From JAKAGZ01 sp963772675 (GTDB taxonomy: Bacteria > Bacteroidota > Ignavibacteria > Ignavibacteriales > Ignavibacteriaceae), in NCBI GenBank assembly GCA_963772675.1, contig CAVYYF010000007.1, forward strand, positions 248,001 to 312,000: a stretch of DNA of 64,000 nt. The letters are read 5' to 3'. This document shows positions 54,673-63,811 of the stretch, in pieces; the stretch's first letter is position 1, and each line of letters starts with the position of its first letter. The notes beneath the pieces are model-generated. The model was given only the letters and a program-made list of their open reading frames with translations. It did no database searches and was not told the DNA's origin. A program made the position numbers and the translations under genes.

Positions 54673-55605
54673 ATGGGAGTAATGAGAAGCGTTTTACTAT
54701 GGGCTTCTGTAAATCCTACTTTAAAGGAAAAAGTGCCTCGGATGAAGTTTGTCCAAAAAGCGTTAAAGAGATTTATGCCGGGAGAGAAACTTGAAAACGC
54801 AATTGAAGCCACAAAGTATTTCCAAAAAGATGGTATCCCTGCGATTTTCACGCGTCTTGGGGAAAACCTTGTAAATCTCTCAGAAGCGGAAGCAGTAAAA
54901 GATCATTACATTAAAGTAATAGAAAAAATAGCGGCAGAAAAGATAGATGTTGAAGTTTCACTAAAGCTTACTCAGCTTGGATTTGATCTTTCACTTGAAC
55001 ATACATATAAAAATTTCAAAGAGATTGTTCAACAAGCTAAAAATCTTCTAAAAAATACAGTGTGGATAGATATGGAAGGAAGCGCTTACACCAAAAGGAC
55101 AATAGAATTCTATGAAAAGATAAAAAGTGAAGAATCAAATGTCGGACTTTGTCTTCAGGCATACTTATTCAGCACTCATCAGGATCTAAATGAATTGATG
55201 AAATTAAATCCCGAGATAAGATTGGTAAAGGGCGCGTATAAAGAACCGGCTGAAATTGCACTAAAAGATAAATTTAGAGTTGACGAGAATTATCTGGATC
55301 TTTCACAAAAAATGTTAACCAAGGTTAAAGAAGGTGGAATGAGGGCAGTATTTGGAACTCACGATCTTATACTAATTAATGCAATAAATAAATATGCTGA
55401 ATCACTTGGCCTGGATAAAAATAAGTATGAGTTTCATATGTTGTATGGAATAAAAACCCGCGAACAGTTGAGACTTGCTAAAGAAGGATATAAAGTCAGA
55501 ACATTGATCAGCTACGGTTCTGCCTGGTACCCATGGTACGTAAGAAGGTTAGCTGAAAGACCGGCAAATGTTACATTCGTACTAAAAAATATTTTTTCAA
55601 ATTAA
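54673..55605 (+). CDS. Proline/hydroxyproline dehydrogenase family (PRODH-like) FAD enzyme
   Basis: 310 residues, the single-domain bacterial PRODH size. Family marks: LKLTQLGFDLS, DMEGSAYTKRTIEFYE, LCLQAYLFSTHQDL, RLVKGAYKEPAEIA, FGTHDLILI, FHMLYGIKTREQLRL and the C-terminal WYVRRLAERPAN with the carboxylate-binding Arg291-Arg292. At the position of the PutA Tyr540, which excludes hydroxyproline, this protein has Leu278 (LISYG, not YVPYG). It oxidises L-proline or hydroxyproline to the pyrroline. It lies between Xaa-Pro aminopeptidase and aldolase genes, 3 bases before the latter's first possible start. Confidence 0.88.
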   Translation: MGVMRSVLLWASVNPTLKEKVPRMKFVQKALKRFMPGEKLENAIEATKYFQKDGIPAIFTRLGENLVNLSEAEAVKDHYIKVIEKIAAEKIDVEVSLKLTQLGFDLSLEHTYKNFKEIVQQAKNLLKNTVWIDMEGSAYTKRTIEFYEKIKSEESNVGLCLQAYLFSTHQDLNELMKLNPEIRLVKGAYKEPAEIALKDKFRVDENYLDLSQKMLTKVKEGGMRAVFGTHDLILINAINKYAESLGLDKNKYEFHMLYGIKTREQLRLAKEGYKVRTLISYGSAWYPWYVRRLAERPANVTFVLKNIFSN

Positions 55606-55614
55606 TTATTGAAT

Positions 55615-56493
55615 ATGCTCAAAGGAATTTTCCCACCGATCACTACCCCGTTTGTAAATGATGAAATAGCATTTGACAAACTGGCAGAAAATATTTCGAA
55701 ATGGAATAGAACTAAATTAGCTGGTTACGTTGTAATGGGCTCAAATGGAGAAAGCGCTTTTTTAACGCGTGAAGAAAAATTAAAGCTGATCGAAAATGTT
55801 AAAAAGAATGCAAGCAAGGATAAAATATTAATTGCAGGCACAGGTTCTGACTCGATTAAGGAGACAATATCGCTTACAAATGATGCTGCTGAAAAAGGCG
55901 CAGATTATGCTTTGATATTAACCCCGTCTTTCTTTAAGGGAAAGATGGATTCAAATTCTTTCATAAAATATTTTACTGAGGTTGCCGATAAAATAGATAT
56001 TCCACTTATAATTTATAATGTACCGAAGTTTACAGGAGTAAATATAGAAGCAGCGCCTGTCTCTATACTTTCGGGACACAAAAATATAATTGGTCTTAAA
56101 AATAGTTCTGAAAATGTTGCTCACTTATCTGAAATCATAAATGTTTCGACTGATGATTTTGTAACTCTCGTTGGTACTGCCTCTGTTTTATTTACTGGTT
56201 TATGCGCTGGAGCTGCGGGCGGAGTTTTAGCTCTTGCTAATATTGCTCCTGATATGTGTGTAAAGGTTTATGATCTGTTTAATGAAGCCAAACTCAAAGA
56301 GGCTCGCAAACTACAAGCTAAACTAATTCCGGTAAACAAGGCCGTAACCGGCAAATACGGTGTTGCAGGACTGAAAGCTGCAATGGATATGCTCGGTTAT
56401 TTCGGTGGCGACCCTCGGTCACCATTAAATAAGCTGAACAATAATGAACTTGAGGACCTTAAAACAATTCTATCTGAAGCCGAATTACTTTAG
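55615..56493 (+). CDS. DapA/HOGA-family aldolase, probable 4-hydroxy-2-oxoglutarate aldolase
   Basis: 292 residues from ATG 55615 (a TTG at 55609 is also possible). DHDPS-family TIM barrel: YVVMGSNGESAFLT, Tyr134 in LIIYNVP and Schiff-base Lys162 in IIGLKNSS. Overall closest in pattern to animal HOGA1: VMGSNGE, NKAVTGKYGVAGLKAAMDMLGYFGG and DPRSPL match [26 protein letters not shown] and APL. HOGA1 splits 4-hydroxy-2-oxoglutarate into glyoxylate and pyruvate, the last step of hydroxyproline breakdown. Dihydrodipicolinate synthase is less likely, given the neighbours. It lies between PRODH and aminotransferase genes. Confidence 0.8.
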   Translation: MLKGIFPPITTPFVNDEIAFDKLAENISKWNRTKLAGYVVMGSNGESAFLTREEKLKLIENVKKNASKDKILIAGTGSDSIKETISLTNDAAEKGADYALILTPSFFKGKMDSNSFIKYFTEVADKIDIPLIIYNVPKFTGVNIEAAPVSILSGHKNIIGLKNSSENVAHLSEIINVSTDDFVTLVGTASVLFTGLCAGAAGGVLALANIAPDMCVKVYDLFNEAKLKEARKLQAKLIPVNKAVTGKYGVAGLKAAMDMLGYFGGDPRSPLNKLNNNELEDLKTILSEAELL

Positions 56494-56564
56494 AACAAAT
56501 ATAATTTTTAATAAACCGTTATCCACTTGACTACTTCATTCATTTTTATTTGCGGAGATTTAAT

Positions 56565-57686
56565 ATGACTATTCTGCCTTTTACTCCCCCTAAAAGGATC
56601 TTAATGGGGCCAGGCCCTTCAAATGTTCATCCAAGAGTTCTTGAAGCAATGGCTCGACCAACAATAGGTCATCTTGATCCACAATTCATAAAATTAATGG
56701 ATGAGATAAAAGAGTTGCTGCGTTACGCTTTTCAAACAAAAAACGAATTAACTTTCCCTGTCTCCGGACCGGGAAGTGTTGGAATGGAAACATGTCTTGT
56801 CAATCTTGTCGAACCAGGAATGAAAGTGATAGTCTGCATTAACGGTGTCTTTGGGGGAAGAATGAAAGAGATTGTAGAAAGGTGTGGAGCTACAGCAATA
56901 ATTGTCAATGCACCGTGGGGTGAAGCAATTTCTCCTGACAAACTCGAAGAAGAACTTAAAAATAATCCGGATGTAAAGTTGGTTTCATTTGTTCACGCAG
57001 AGACTTCCACTGGTGCTCTTTCAGATGCAAAGACTCTTGTTGAAATTGCTCACAAGCATAATTGTCTTGCAATAGTTGATGCGGTAACATCATTAGGGGG
57101 TGTACCCTTAAAAGTAGATGAATGGAATATTGACGCTATTTACTCGGGTTCGCAAAAATGTCTTTCCTGCCCTCCCGGATTATCACCTGTTAGCTTTAAT
57201 GAGAGAGCAGTTGAAATTATTAAAAACAGAAAACATAAAGTGCAAAGTTGGTTCATGGATATAAATCTTGTAGTCAGCTATTGGGGCAGCGCATCAAAAA
57301 GATCATATCATCATACAGCACCCATTAATGCCCTTTACGGTTTACACGAAGCCTTACTGCTGCTTCAGGAGGAAGGGATTGAAAAGTCCTGGCAAAGACA
57401 CAAAACTAACAGCGATAAATTCATTGCCGGCTTAAAAGAATTAGGATTGGAAACATTTGTTAAGGAAGGTCAGAGACTTCCTGAACTTGCTACTGTAAAA
57501 GTACCTGAAGGTGTCGATGATGCTCACGTCAGAGGCCGCTTATTAAATGAATTCAATATTGAGATTGGTGCAGGACTTGGTGTACTGGCCGGTAAGATAT
57601 GGAGAATAGGTCTAATGGGCTATACTTCCAGCGAAAAAAATATGGATGCTTGTCTTTCTGCGCTCAAACAAATACTCAACAAGTAA
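56565..57686 (+). CDS. Alanine:glyoxylate (serine:pyruvate) aminotransferase-like protein
   Basis: 373 residues, starting at ATG 56565 with a GGAG site at 56554-56557; an upstream TTG is not needed. Class V PLP enzyme: MGPGPSNVHPRVLEAM at the N terminus, GHLDPQF, VSGPGSVGMETCLVNL, FVHAETSTGAL, VDAVTSLGG, and Lys198 (YSGSQKCLSCPPGLSP) that binds PLP. The YHHTAPINALYGLHEAL segment is typical of AGXT. AGXT moves the amino group of alanine to glyoxylate, giving glycine. Its position after a HOGA-like aldolase fits glyoxylate removal. Other class V substrates remain possible. Confidence 0.87.
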   Translation: MTILPFTPPKRILMGPGPSNVHPRVLEAMARPTIGHLDPQFIKLMDEIKELLRYAFQTKNELTFPVSGPGSVGMETCLVNLVEPGMKVIVCINGVFGGRMKEIVERCGATAIIVNAPWGEAISPDKLEEELKNNPDVKLVSFVHAETSTGALSDAKTLVEIAHKHNCLAIVDAVTSLGGVPLKVDEWNIDAIYSGSQKCLSCPPGLSPVSFNERAVEIIKNRKHKVQSWFMDINLVVSYWGSASKRSYHHTAPINALYGLHEALLLLQEEGIEKSWQRHKTNSDKFIAGLKELGLETFVKEGQRLPELATVKVPEGVDDAHVRGRLLNEFNIEIGAGLGVLAGKIWRIGLMGYTSSEKNMDACLSALKQILNK

Positions 57687-57692
57687 GGTTAA

Positions 57693-59012
57693 ATGATGAA
57701 ACAGTATAAAAATATTATTCTTGTGGTAATAATTTTATCATTATCTCTCTATTTTAATAGCTACTCCCAAACTGCCGGAAATCTGATTCAAGTTATAAAA
57801 TCACTTCCCGGAATATTATCAGTTCAGGAGATCAAACATGATTCAAATTATGTTGCTGTTTACAAAATTAAGGTTAAACAGCTATTAGATCACAATAATC
57901 AGCAAAGCGAAAAATTTACCCAAAAGGTTTTATTATCATTTAAGAGTAAATATGCACCTGTAGTAATTTCAACCGAGGGATATGCCGCGTACAAAAATTA
58001 CATAACAGAACCTGCCCAATTATTAAATGCAAACCAGATCATTGTTGAGAACCGTTTCTTTGATGACTCAAAACCTCAGGATATGGACTGGTATTATTTA
58101 ACTTCTGAACAGTGCGCGGCTGATTTACATCATATTACAACGATTTTTAAAAAACTGTTTACAGATAGTAAATGGCTTAGCACAGGGATAAGCAAAGGCG
58201 GACAAACATGTTTATTCTATCGCTACTATTATCCTGATGATGTTAATGCTACTGTGGCTTATGTCGCACCTATAAACCTTGCCCAGGAAAACCCTGAAAT
58301 AAATAAGTTTATTTCATCTGAAGTTGGCACAAAAGATTGCAGAGATAAAATAACGCAGTTCCAAATTGATGTTTTGAGACACAGAAAAGAAATCCTTCCG
58401 ATGGTTAAAGAAATCGCAAGAAAAAATAAATACAAATTTTCCATAGGTCTTAGTAACGCATTTGAGTTTGCTGTCTTAGAATACCCATTTTCATTCTGGC
58501 AATGGGGTAAAAGTAGTTGTGATAAAATCCCGGGCAAGAATGCAACTGCAAAGCAGCTTTTTAATGAATTAAATAATGTATCTGGCTTTGAGTTATTTTC
58601 AGATAAAGATGGGAAATATTATCAGCCATTATTTTATCAATCATTTACTGAATTAGGTTACTATAATTTCTATTACAATAGCCCTGAAGTGCTAAATATT
58701 ATAAAAGCAAAACCTATCGAATCATATAAAGACTTTCTCCCTGAAAATGTAAAAATAGAATACCGCCCCGAAGTGCTTCAAAAAATAAATGTCTGGCTGC
58801 AAACCAAAGGTGAAAATATAATTTATATAAACGGCGGAAATGATCCCTGGTCAAATGGAGCGGGAATTAAATTGACAGGAAAAACAAATTCAATAGTTTT
58901 TATGAACCCCGACGGTACACATGCAACAAGGATAAAGAGTCTTCCACAAAAAGATAGAAGACTTGCAAAGTCATTATTGAGCGATTGGGTAGGGATTATA
59001 ATTAATAAATAA
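57693..59012 (+). CDS. Secreted S37-family prolyl tripeptidyl aminopeptidase (PS-10-like)
   Basis: 439 residues. Signal peptide (about 1-26, ending SYSQT). Serine hydrolase with catalytic Ser167 in TGISKGGQT, Asp in YINGGNDPWS and His in NPDGTHATRI. Segments EQCAADLHHI and WYYLTSEQ match the S37 family, known from Streptomyces to release N-terminal tripeptides with a preference for proline at the third position. It follows the aminotransferase by 6 bases. It would supply proline-rich tripeptides for import. The family call is from motifs only. Confidence 0.82.
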   Translation: MMKQYKNIILVVIILSLSLYFNSYSQTAGNLIQVIKSLPGILSVQEIKHDSNYVAVYKIKVKQLLDHNNQQSEKFTQKVLLSFKSKYAPVVISTEGYAAYKNYITEPAQLLNANQIIVENRFFDDSKPQDMDWYYLTSEQCAADLHHITTIFKKLFTDSKWLSTGISKGGQTCLFYRYYYPDDVNATVAYVAPINLAQENPEINKFISSEVGTKDCRDKITQFQIDVLRHRKEILPMVKEIARKNKYKFSIGLSNAFEFAVLEYPFSFWQWGKSSCDKIPGKNATAKQLFNELNNVSGFELFSDKDGKYYQPLFYQSFTELGYYNFYYNSPEVLNIIKAKPIESYKDFLPENVKIEYRPEVLQKINVWLQTKGENIIYINGGNDPWSNGAGIKLTGKTNSIVFMNPDGTHATRIKSLPQKDRRLAKSLLSDWVGIIINK

Positions 59013-61640
59013 TTATATTGATTTGGGTATAGAAAATATCATTGTTGTTCCTACTTCTTTTTTACTATGCACTTCAATATTTCCACCCAGCAAATCCAGA
59101 TATCTTTTTGTAATAGCAAGCCCCAAACCTGTCCCCTCATATCTTCTACTTAATCCTAAATCTTCCTGACTAAAAGTTTCAAAAAGATGCTTTTGATAAT
59201 CTTCTGACATACCAACACCTTCATCTTTTACAGCACACACAACATAGTCTTTGGTTTCTGATAGATTTACACTAATCGTTCCCTTATTGCTATATTTTAT
59301 TGCATTACTTATTAAATTAACCAGAACACCTCCGAAACAATATTCATCAGTATTAAGAATAATTTCCTTTTCAGGTAAATGTAAATCAAAATTGAGGTTT
59401 TTGTTTTTAGCCTGTAAGTGTAATACCTGGTAAGCTGATTTAACAGATTGATTAACCGATATTGGTTTTAAATTTAGTGAAAAATCATCAGCTTCAAGTC
59501 TTGAAATATCCAATACTTGCGTAATGGTATCAAGTAGCCTCAAACCTGCTTCCTCCATAGATTCAAAAAAATCTTTCTCTTCTTCAGAAGCCTTATTGTA
59601 ATATGCTTCTTTTAAAATGCTACTGAAACCAAGTATTGCATTCAAAGGACTTCTTATTTCATGCGAGACAGTAGATAAAAATCCGGTTTTTAAACGATTT
59701 GCTTCCTCAGCTTTTTCCTTTTCTGCTACTATTGCCATCTCAGCTTTTTTTCTATCACTAATATCTCTAACAAAGCCTTCAAAGTCAGGTTCGTCTATAG
59801 TTCCATTTCCCATAACGTGCGCATCAAGTTGAATCCATATTTTTTGTCCATCTTTTCTTTTCCACTCTATTTCAACATTTGCAGTTTGCCCTTTCGGCCT
59901 AAATTTTTCAATCAATTTATCCCTGACTTCTTGGTCTACATAAAATTCACTAATGTTATGTTCCATTAATTCTACAACCGAATCAAATCCTAGTATTTTC
60001 GCAAAAGTTTTATTTGCTGTTACAATTTTACCATCTATCGTTGTTTGATAAATACCAACTGGGGCAAGCTCAAATAAATTACGATATTTCTCCTCAGATA
60101 GTCGTAAAATATTCTCTGCTTCCTTTTGATCTGTTATATCTCTGTAAATACCCTGAGCTGCTATTTCACCCTGCCATACTATTTTTGAAACACTTACTTC
60201 AAGTTCTCTTATTCCCTTATTCCTTGTTTTCCCCTTCATTTCATATCTACTAGCAGAGAATGACTTGCTCTGTTGATACAATTTGAATTTCTCATTAATG
60301 AAAAGGACACTTTCTTCCGCAACAATTTGCATGATATCAAAATCATTAGAAGTAGCTTCAGCTGCAGTAATCCCAAATAGTTTTTCCCAAGCTGGATTTA
60401 CAAGTACCAGCCTTTTACCATTCAGCACATAAATAGCATCTGATAACGAGTTGATTAAATTACTATAATTTTCTTCTTTTTCACGTAGAGATTTCTCTGC
60501 TTCTTTTCTTGATGTAATATCCAGCAATGTCCCAATTACAGCAGGTTTGCCTTCATAAGTAGTCCTTGAGCCAAAAACTTCTACATAGTTAATTTTACCG
60601 TCTTTCTTTTTGCCCCGAAATGTATAATGAAGCGAATTCATCTCCCCATTAATTCTTTTACGAAGATTTTCACTTACAATTCTCCAATCTTCAGAAGGCG
60701 TAACATCCTTAGGACCCAATTTATACAGCAACTCTTCAACTCTATAGCTAAAAATTTCAGCAAGCCTCGGATTCAGATATTTGAAGATTCCATCTTGAAT
60801 GAGATAAACCCCGACTATTGAATTTTCAACGAGTGATCGAAACTTTTCTTCTGATTCTTTTATAGCTTCAAGTGCTTTTTGCCTTTCAGTAACATCTGAA
60901 TGAATACCTAATGACCCGATAACATTTCCGGTTTTATCGTAAACAGGTGCGCCACTGATCTCTAAAAAAATCGGACTTCCGTCCTTTTTTTTCATTCTTA
61001 TATTATATCTGTCAGTGATACCTTTTTCTCTATCGAGATTTTTTCCCTTTATCAACTCCTGCATATCTTTATCAAGAAGGACCTCATATCCAACTTTCCC
61101 TATTAATTCTTCTTTTGAGTAGCCCAGCATTTCACAATAACGTTTATTTACAAATTTGATAACATCATCATTATCAGCCAGTACAATACCTTCACTTACT
61201 GATTCCACCAGTGTCTGGTATTTTGTCTCCTCTTCTTTTAAAGCTTCCTGCGATTCTACAGTTTTGGTTACATCTATTAATGAAATTATTCTTGCCGGAA
61301 CACTATTAAATTCAATATCACTTGCAGTTACATCAACGTAAACTACTGTTCCATCTTTTTTCTTATGCTTCCATACACCGGCATTTGAATTATTGAATTC
61401 CAATGACTTATAGTATTCAAGGAACTTATTCTTTTCTTCTTCAGGCCTGATATCAAGTATGGTTAATTTCAAAAGCTCATTAGAGCTAAACCCATAATAT
61501 TTTGCAGCAGCATTATTGACAGATATTATTTTAAGAGTATCTCTCCGAAAAACTATCTGTGGTATAGGATGGTTTTCAAACAGGAGTTTGTATAAATTTT
61601 GTTTTTCAGAATTAATATCAATATCTCTTTTTTCTTTCAT
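59013..61640 (-). CDS. Cytosolic histidine kinase with five PAS domains
   Basis: 875 residues without a membrane helix. Five PAS/PAC repeats are visible, starting at about residues 13 (NLYKLLFENHPIPQ), 140 (KYQTLVESVSEGI), 267 (KFRSLVENSIVGV), 392 (NYSNLINSLSDAI) and 520 (KYRNLFELAPVGI). Then HisKA (LSTVSHEIRSPLNAILGF) and HATPase (DEGVGMS, GTGLGLAITKRYLDLLGG). No receiver domain is fused. It converges with the S37 gene, one base apart. Input signal unknown; the CheY-like gene upstream (80 bases) is the likely partner. Confidence 0.93.
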   Translation of the reverse strand: MKEKRDIDINSEKQNLYKLLFENHPIPQIVFRRDTLKIISVNNAAAKYYGFSSNELLKLTILDIRPEEEKNKFLEYYKSLEFNNSNAGVWKHKKKDGTVVYVDVTASDIEFNSVPARIISLIDVTKTVESQEALKEEETKYQTLVESVSEGIVLADNDDVIKFVNKRYCEMLGYSKEELIGKVGYEVLLDKDMQELIKGKNLDREKGITDRYNIRMKKKDGSPIFLEISGAPVYDKTGNVIGSLGIHSDVTERQKALEAIKESEEKFRSLVENSIVGVYLIQDGIFKYLNPRLAEIFSYRVEELLYKLGPKDVTPSEDWRIVSENLRKRINGEMNSLHYTFRGKKKDGKINYVEVFGSRTTYEGKPAVIGTLLDITSRKEAEKSLREKEENYSNLINSLSDAIYVLNGKRLVLVNPAWEKLFGITAAEATSNDFDIMQIVAEESVLFINEKFKLYQQSKSFSASRYEMKGKTRNKGIRELEVSVSKIVWQGEIAAQGIYRDITDQKEAENILRLSEEKYRNLFELAPVGIYQTTIDGKIVTANKTFAKILGFDSVVELMEHNISEFYVDQEVRDKLIEKFRPKGQTANVEIEWKRKDGQKIWIQLDAHVMGNGTIDEPDFEGFVRDISDRKKAEMAIVAEKEKAEEANRLKTGFLSTVSHEIRSPLNAILGFSSILKEAYYNKASEEEKDFFESMEEAGLRLLDTITQVLDISRLEADDFSLNLKPISVNQSVKSAYQVLHLQAKNKNLNFDLHLPEKEIILNTDEYCFGGVLVNLISNAIKYSNKGTISVNLSETKDYVVCAVKDEGVGMSEDYQKHLFETFSQEDLGLSRRYEGTGLGLAITKRYLDLLGGNIEVHSKKEVGTTMIFSIPKSI

Positions 61641-61719
61641 ATTGATTTGTTGAAAAAGAAATAAAATTTAATACCGGTGTATTCTGTTTTACTCTGTTAG
61701 AAAAAAAAAGATTTCTTAG

Positions 61720-62091
61720 CTAAATTGACAGGGCTTCTTTTACTAATTGTTTTACCTTAGTACTTTCAAATGGTTTTGAAAGGTAGTGGGAACAACCCGA
61801 CTCTAAAATTACTTCCTTATCACCCTTCATCGCGTAAGCAGTAACAGCAATAATTGGCACATTTACATAGTCAGCGTTCTCTCTAATTTTTCTGGCGGCT
61901 TCAAGCCCATTCATTTCACGTCCAAGACCGATGTCCATTAGAATGATATCGTAGTTTTTTTCTTGTGTTTTTTTGATAGCAGTGATACCGTCAACGGCCG
62001 AGTCTACATCACACATATCTCTTAAAAAAAGCCTAGTAACATCCCTGCTGGCTTTATCATCGTCTACGACCAATAATTGAGGTTTTCCCAC
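61720..62091 (-). CDS. Single-domain response regulator (CheY-like)
   Basis: 123 residues. Acidic pocket Asp10-12 (VVDDDKA), phospho-acceptor Asp53 (IILMDIGLG), Thr in AVTAYAMKG and Lys in YLSKPFE; all switch residues are present. No output domain. It precedes the PAS kinase gene by 80 bases on the same strand, so they likely form one phosphorelay. The 213-base gap upstream (62092-62304) has no gene. Confidence 0.93.
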   Translation of the reverse strand: MGKPQLLVVDDDKASRDVTRLFLRDMCDVDSAVDGITAIKKTQEKNYDIILMDIGLGREMNGLEAARKIRENADYVNVPIIAVTAYAMKGDKEVILESGCSHYLSKPFESTKVKQLVKEALSI

Positions 62092-62304
62092 GTCTGTTTT
62101 ATTTATAAGATTGAATTATTATTAAAGTATAACTTAAATCAATATTAACAATAGTTAAATCCCGTCATATATTAAATACAAGGTAGACTTAAACTAGAAA
62201 CCTTTACCGGAATTATAATATCCATTTTATCCAAAAATATAGAAAGAATAAGATACCTTATAGGTGACATAGAAAAGATATTCAAGCTTAACTGCTATTT
62301 TATT

Positions 62305-63771
62305 TTAATTTTTGGCTGCAAGTCTCCTTAGAATACCTTTCAGAAGGTTATAAAATTTCTCAACTGTTTCAATATTCACTCTTTCATCAGGCGAATGTGC
62401 ACCCTGAATTGTCGGACCAAATGATATCATATCCATACCAGGATTTTTCCCTTCAAGTATTCCGCACTCAAGCCCGGCATGAATTGCTTTAATTTCAGGT
62501 TCTTTATTGAACAACTCTTTAAAGACTTCTTTTGATACTTTTAAAATATTAGAATTGAGATCAGGCGTCCAACCAGGATATCCATCTGTAGTTGAAACTT
62601 TAGCACCTGCCAATTCAAAAATTGCCGCAACACTATTAGCAATGTATTGGTTTGTACTATTGATAGAACTTCTTTGACTTGTTTCAATAAGTAATACTTT
62701 TGACCTTGTATGTATTGTGGCAACATTTGTAGATGTTTCAACAAGGCCAGGGATTTCCTGACTCATTAATATGATGCCATTGGGTAAAGACAATAGGGTA
62801 TTTACAATCTTAATTCCAAAGGACTTTTTAAAAACTTTTTTTATGGGTTTTTTCGTTTTTTTGAATTCAATTTTAATCTTACTATCTGCAATTTTAAATT
62901 CATTATGTACATTAGTTTCAAAGTTCTTAATAATTCTCTTTGCCTTACTAACATCAGTTTTTTTGATTACTAAAAGTGCATCTACCTCCCGTGGAATTGC
63001 ATTTCTTAAACTTCCTCCTTCGAGACTGGCTATAGAGTAATTCAAAGATTCCAATCTATTTAATACTCTACCCATTAATTTAATAGCATTACCCCGTCCT
63101 GTATGTATATCTAAACCAGAATGTCCTCCTTTGAGCCCTGTTATCAGTATTTCATAAGCCTCAGTACCCTTCGGAACCGCCGTTAACTCTAATTTAAATT
63201 CACCAACAGTATCAATTCCACCCGAACAACCAACATAAAAGGCGCCGTCTTCTTCTGAATCCATATTAAGAAGTACGCTACCGCTGATCATTCCCTTTTT
63301 AAGGTCCGTCGCACCCGTAAGTCCTGTTTCTTCATCTACCGTTAATAGAACTTCTAGGGGGCCATGTACGGCATCTTTATCTGAAATTACGGCAAGAGCT
63401 GCTGCAACTCCTATTCCATTATCACTGCCGAGAGTTGTACCATCTGCGGTTACCCACCCATCCTGTCGTATCAATTTGATCGGATCATTTTCAAAATCGT
63501 GTTTTGTGTTTTTATTTTTTTCGCAGACCATATCTATATGCCCCTGTAAAACTACTGTCTGTGCATTCTCGTAACCAGGTGTAGCCGGGACGTTGATAAC
63601 AATGCTGCCTCGTTTATCCTGCTTGTACTGCAGATTTAAATCACCAATTAGATTTTTAAGATATGCGAGTATTTTTTCCTCTTTTTTAGAAGGTCTTGGA
63701 ATCTGCGAAATTTCATAAAATCTCTGCCAAAGACTTTCAGGTTTTAATCCTTGTAAGATATTATCAGACAT
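62305..63771 (-). CDS. pepD: Cytosolic non-specific dipeptidase PepD (M20C)
   Basis: 488 residues from ATG 63771, which has AGAGGTGAAATT in front. Upstream codons in this frame overlap the end of typA and are not real. M20 motifs: VVLQGHIDMVCEKN, GTTLGSDNGIGVAAALAV, EVLLTVDEETGLTGA, LLNMDSEEDGAFYVGCSGG, GLKGGHSGLDIHTGRGNAIKL, HAGLECGIL and GPTIQGAHSPDERV. It splits dipeptides in the cytoplasm, completing peptide breakdown for the cell. It is next after typA, 40 bases downstream. Confidence 0.95.
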   Translation of the reverse strand: MSDNILQGLKPESLWQRFYEISQIPRPSKKEEKILAYLKNLIGDLNLQYKQDKRGSIVINVPATPGYENAQTVVLQGHIDMVCEKNKNTKHDFENDPIKLIRQDGWVTADGTTLGSDNGIGVAAALAVISDKDAVHGPLEVLLTVDEETGLTGATDLKKGMISGSVLLNMDSEEDGAFYVGCSGGIDTVGEFKLELTAVPKGTEAYEILITGLKGGHSGLDIHTGRGNAIKLMGRVLNRLESLNYSIASLEGGSLRNAIPREVDALLVIKKTDVSKAKRIIKNFETNVHNEFKIADSKIKIEFKKTKKPIKKVFKKSFGIKIVNTLLSLPNGIILMSQEIPGLVETSTNVATIHTRSKVLLIETSQRSSINSTNQYIANSVAAIFELAGAKVSTTDGYPGWTPDLNSNILKVSKEVFKELFNKEPEIKAIHAGLECGILEGKNPGMDMISFGPTIQGAHSPDERVNIETVEKFYNLLKGILRRLAAKN

Positions 63772-63811
63772 AATTTCACCTCTATTTTTTTGATGCTCCC
63801 CAATATATTTT

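Noticed and set aside
56550..56564. TTG start for the aminotransferase at 56550
   Set aside because: The GGAG ribosome site at 56554 is within this extension and correctly spaced for ATG 56565.
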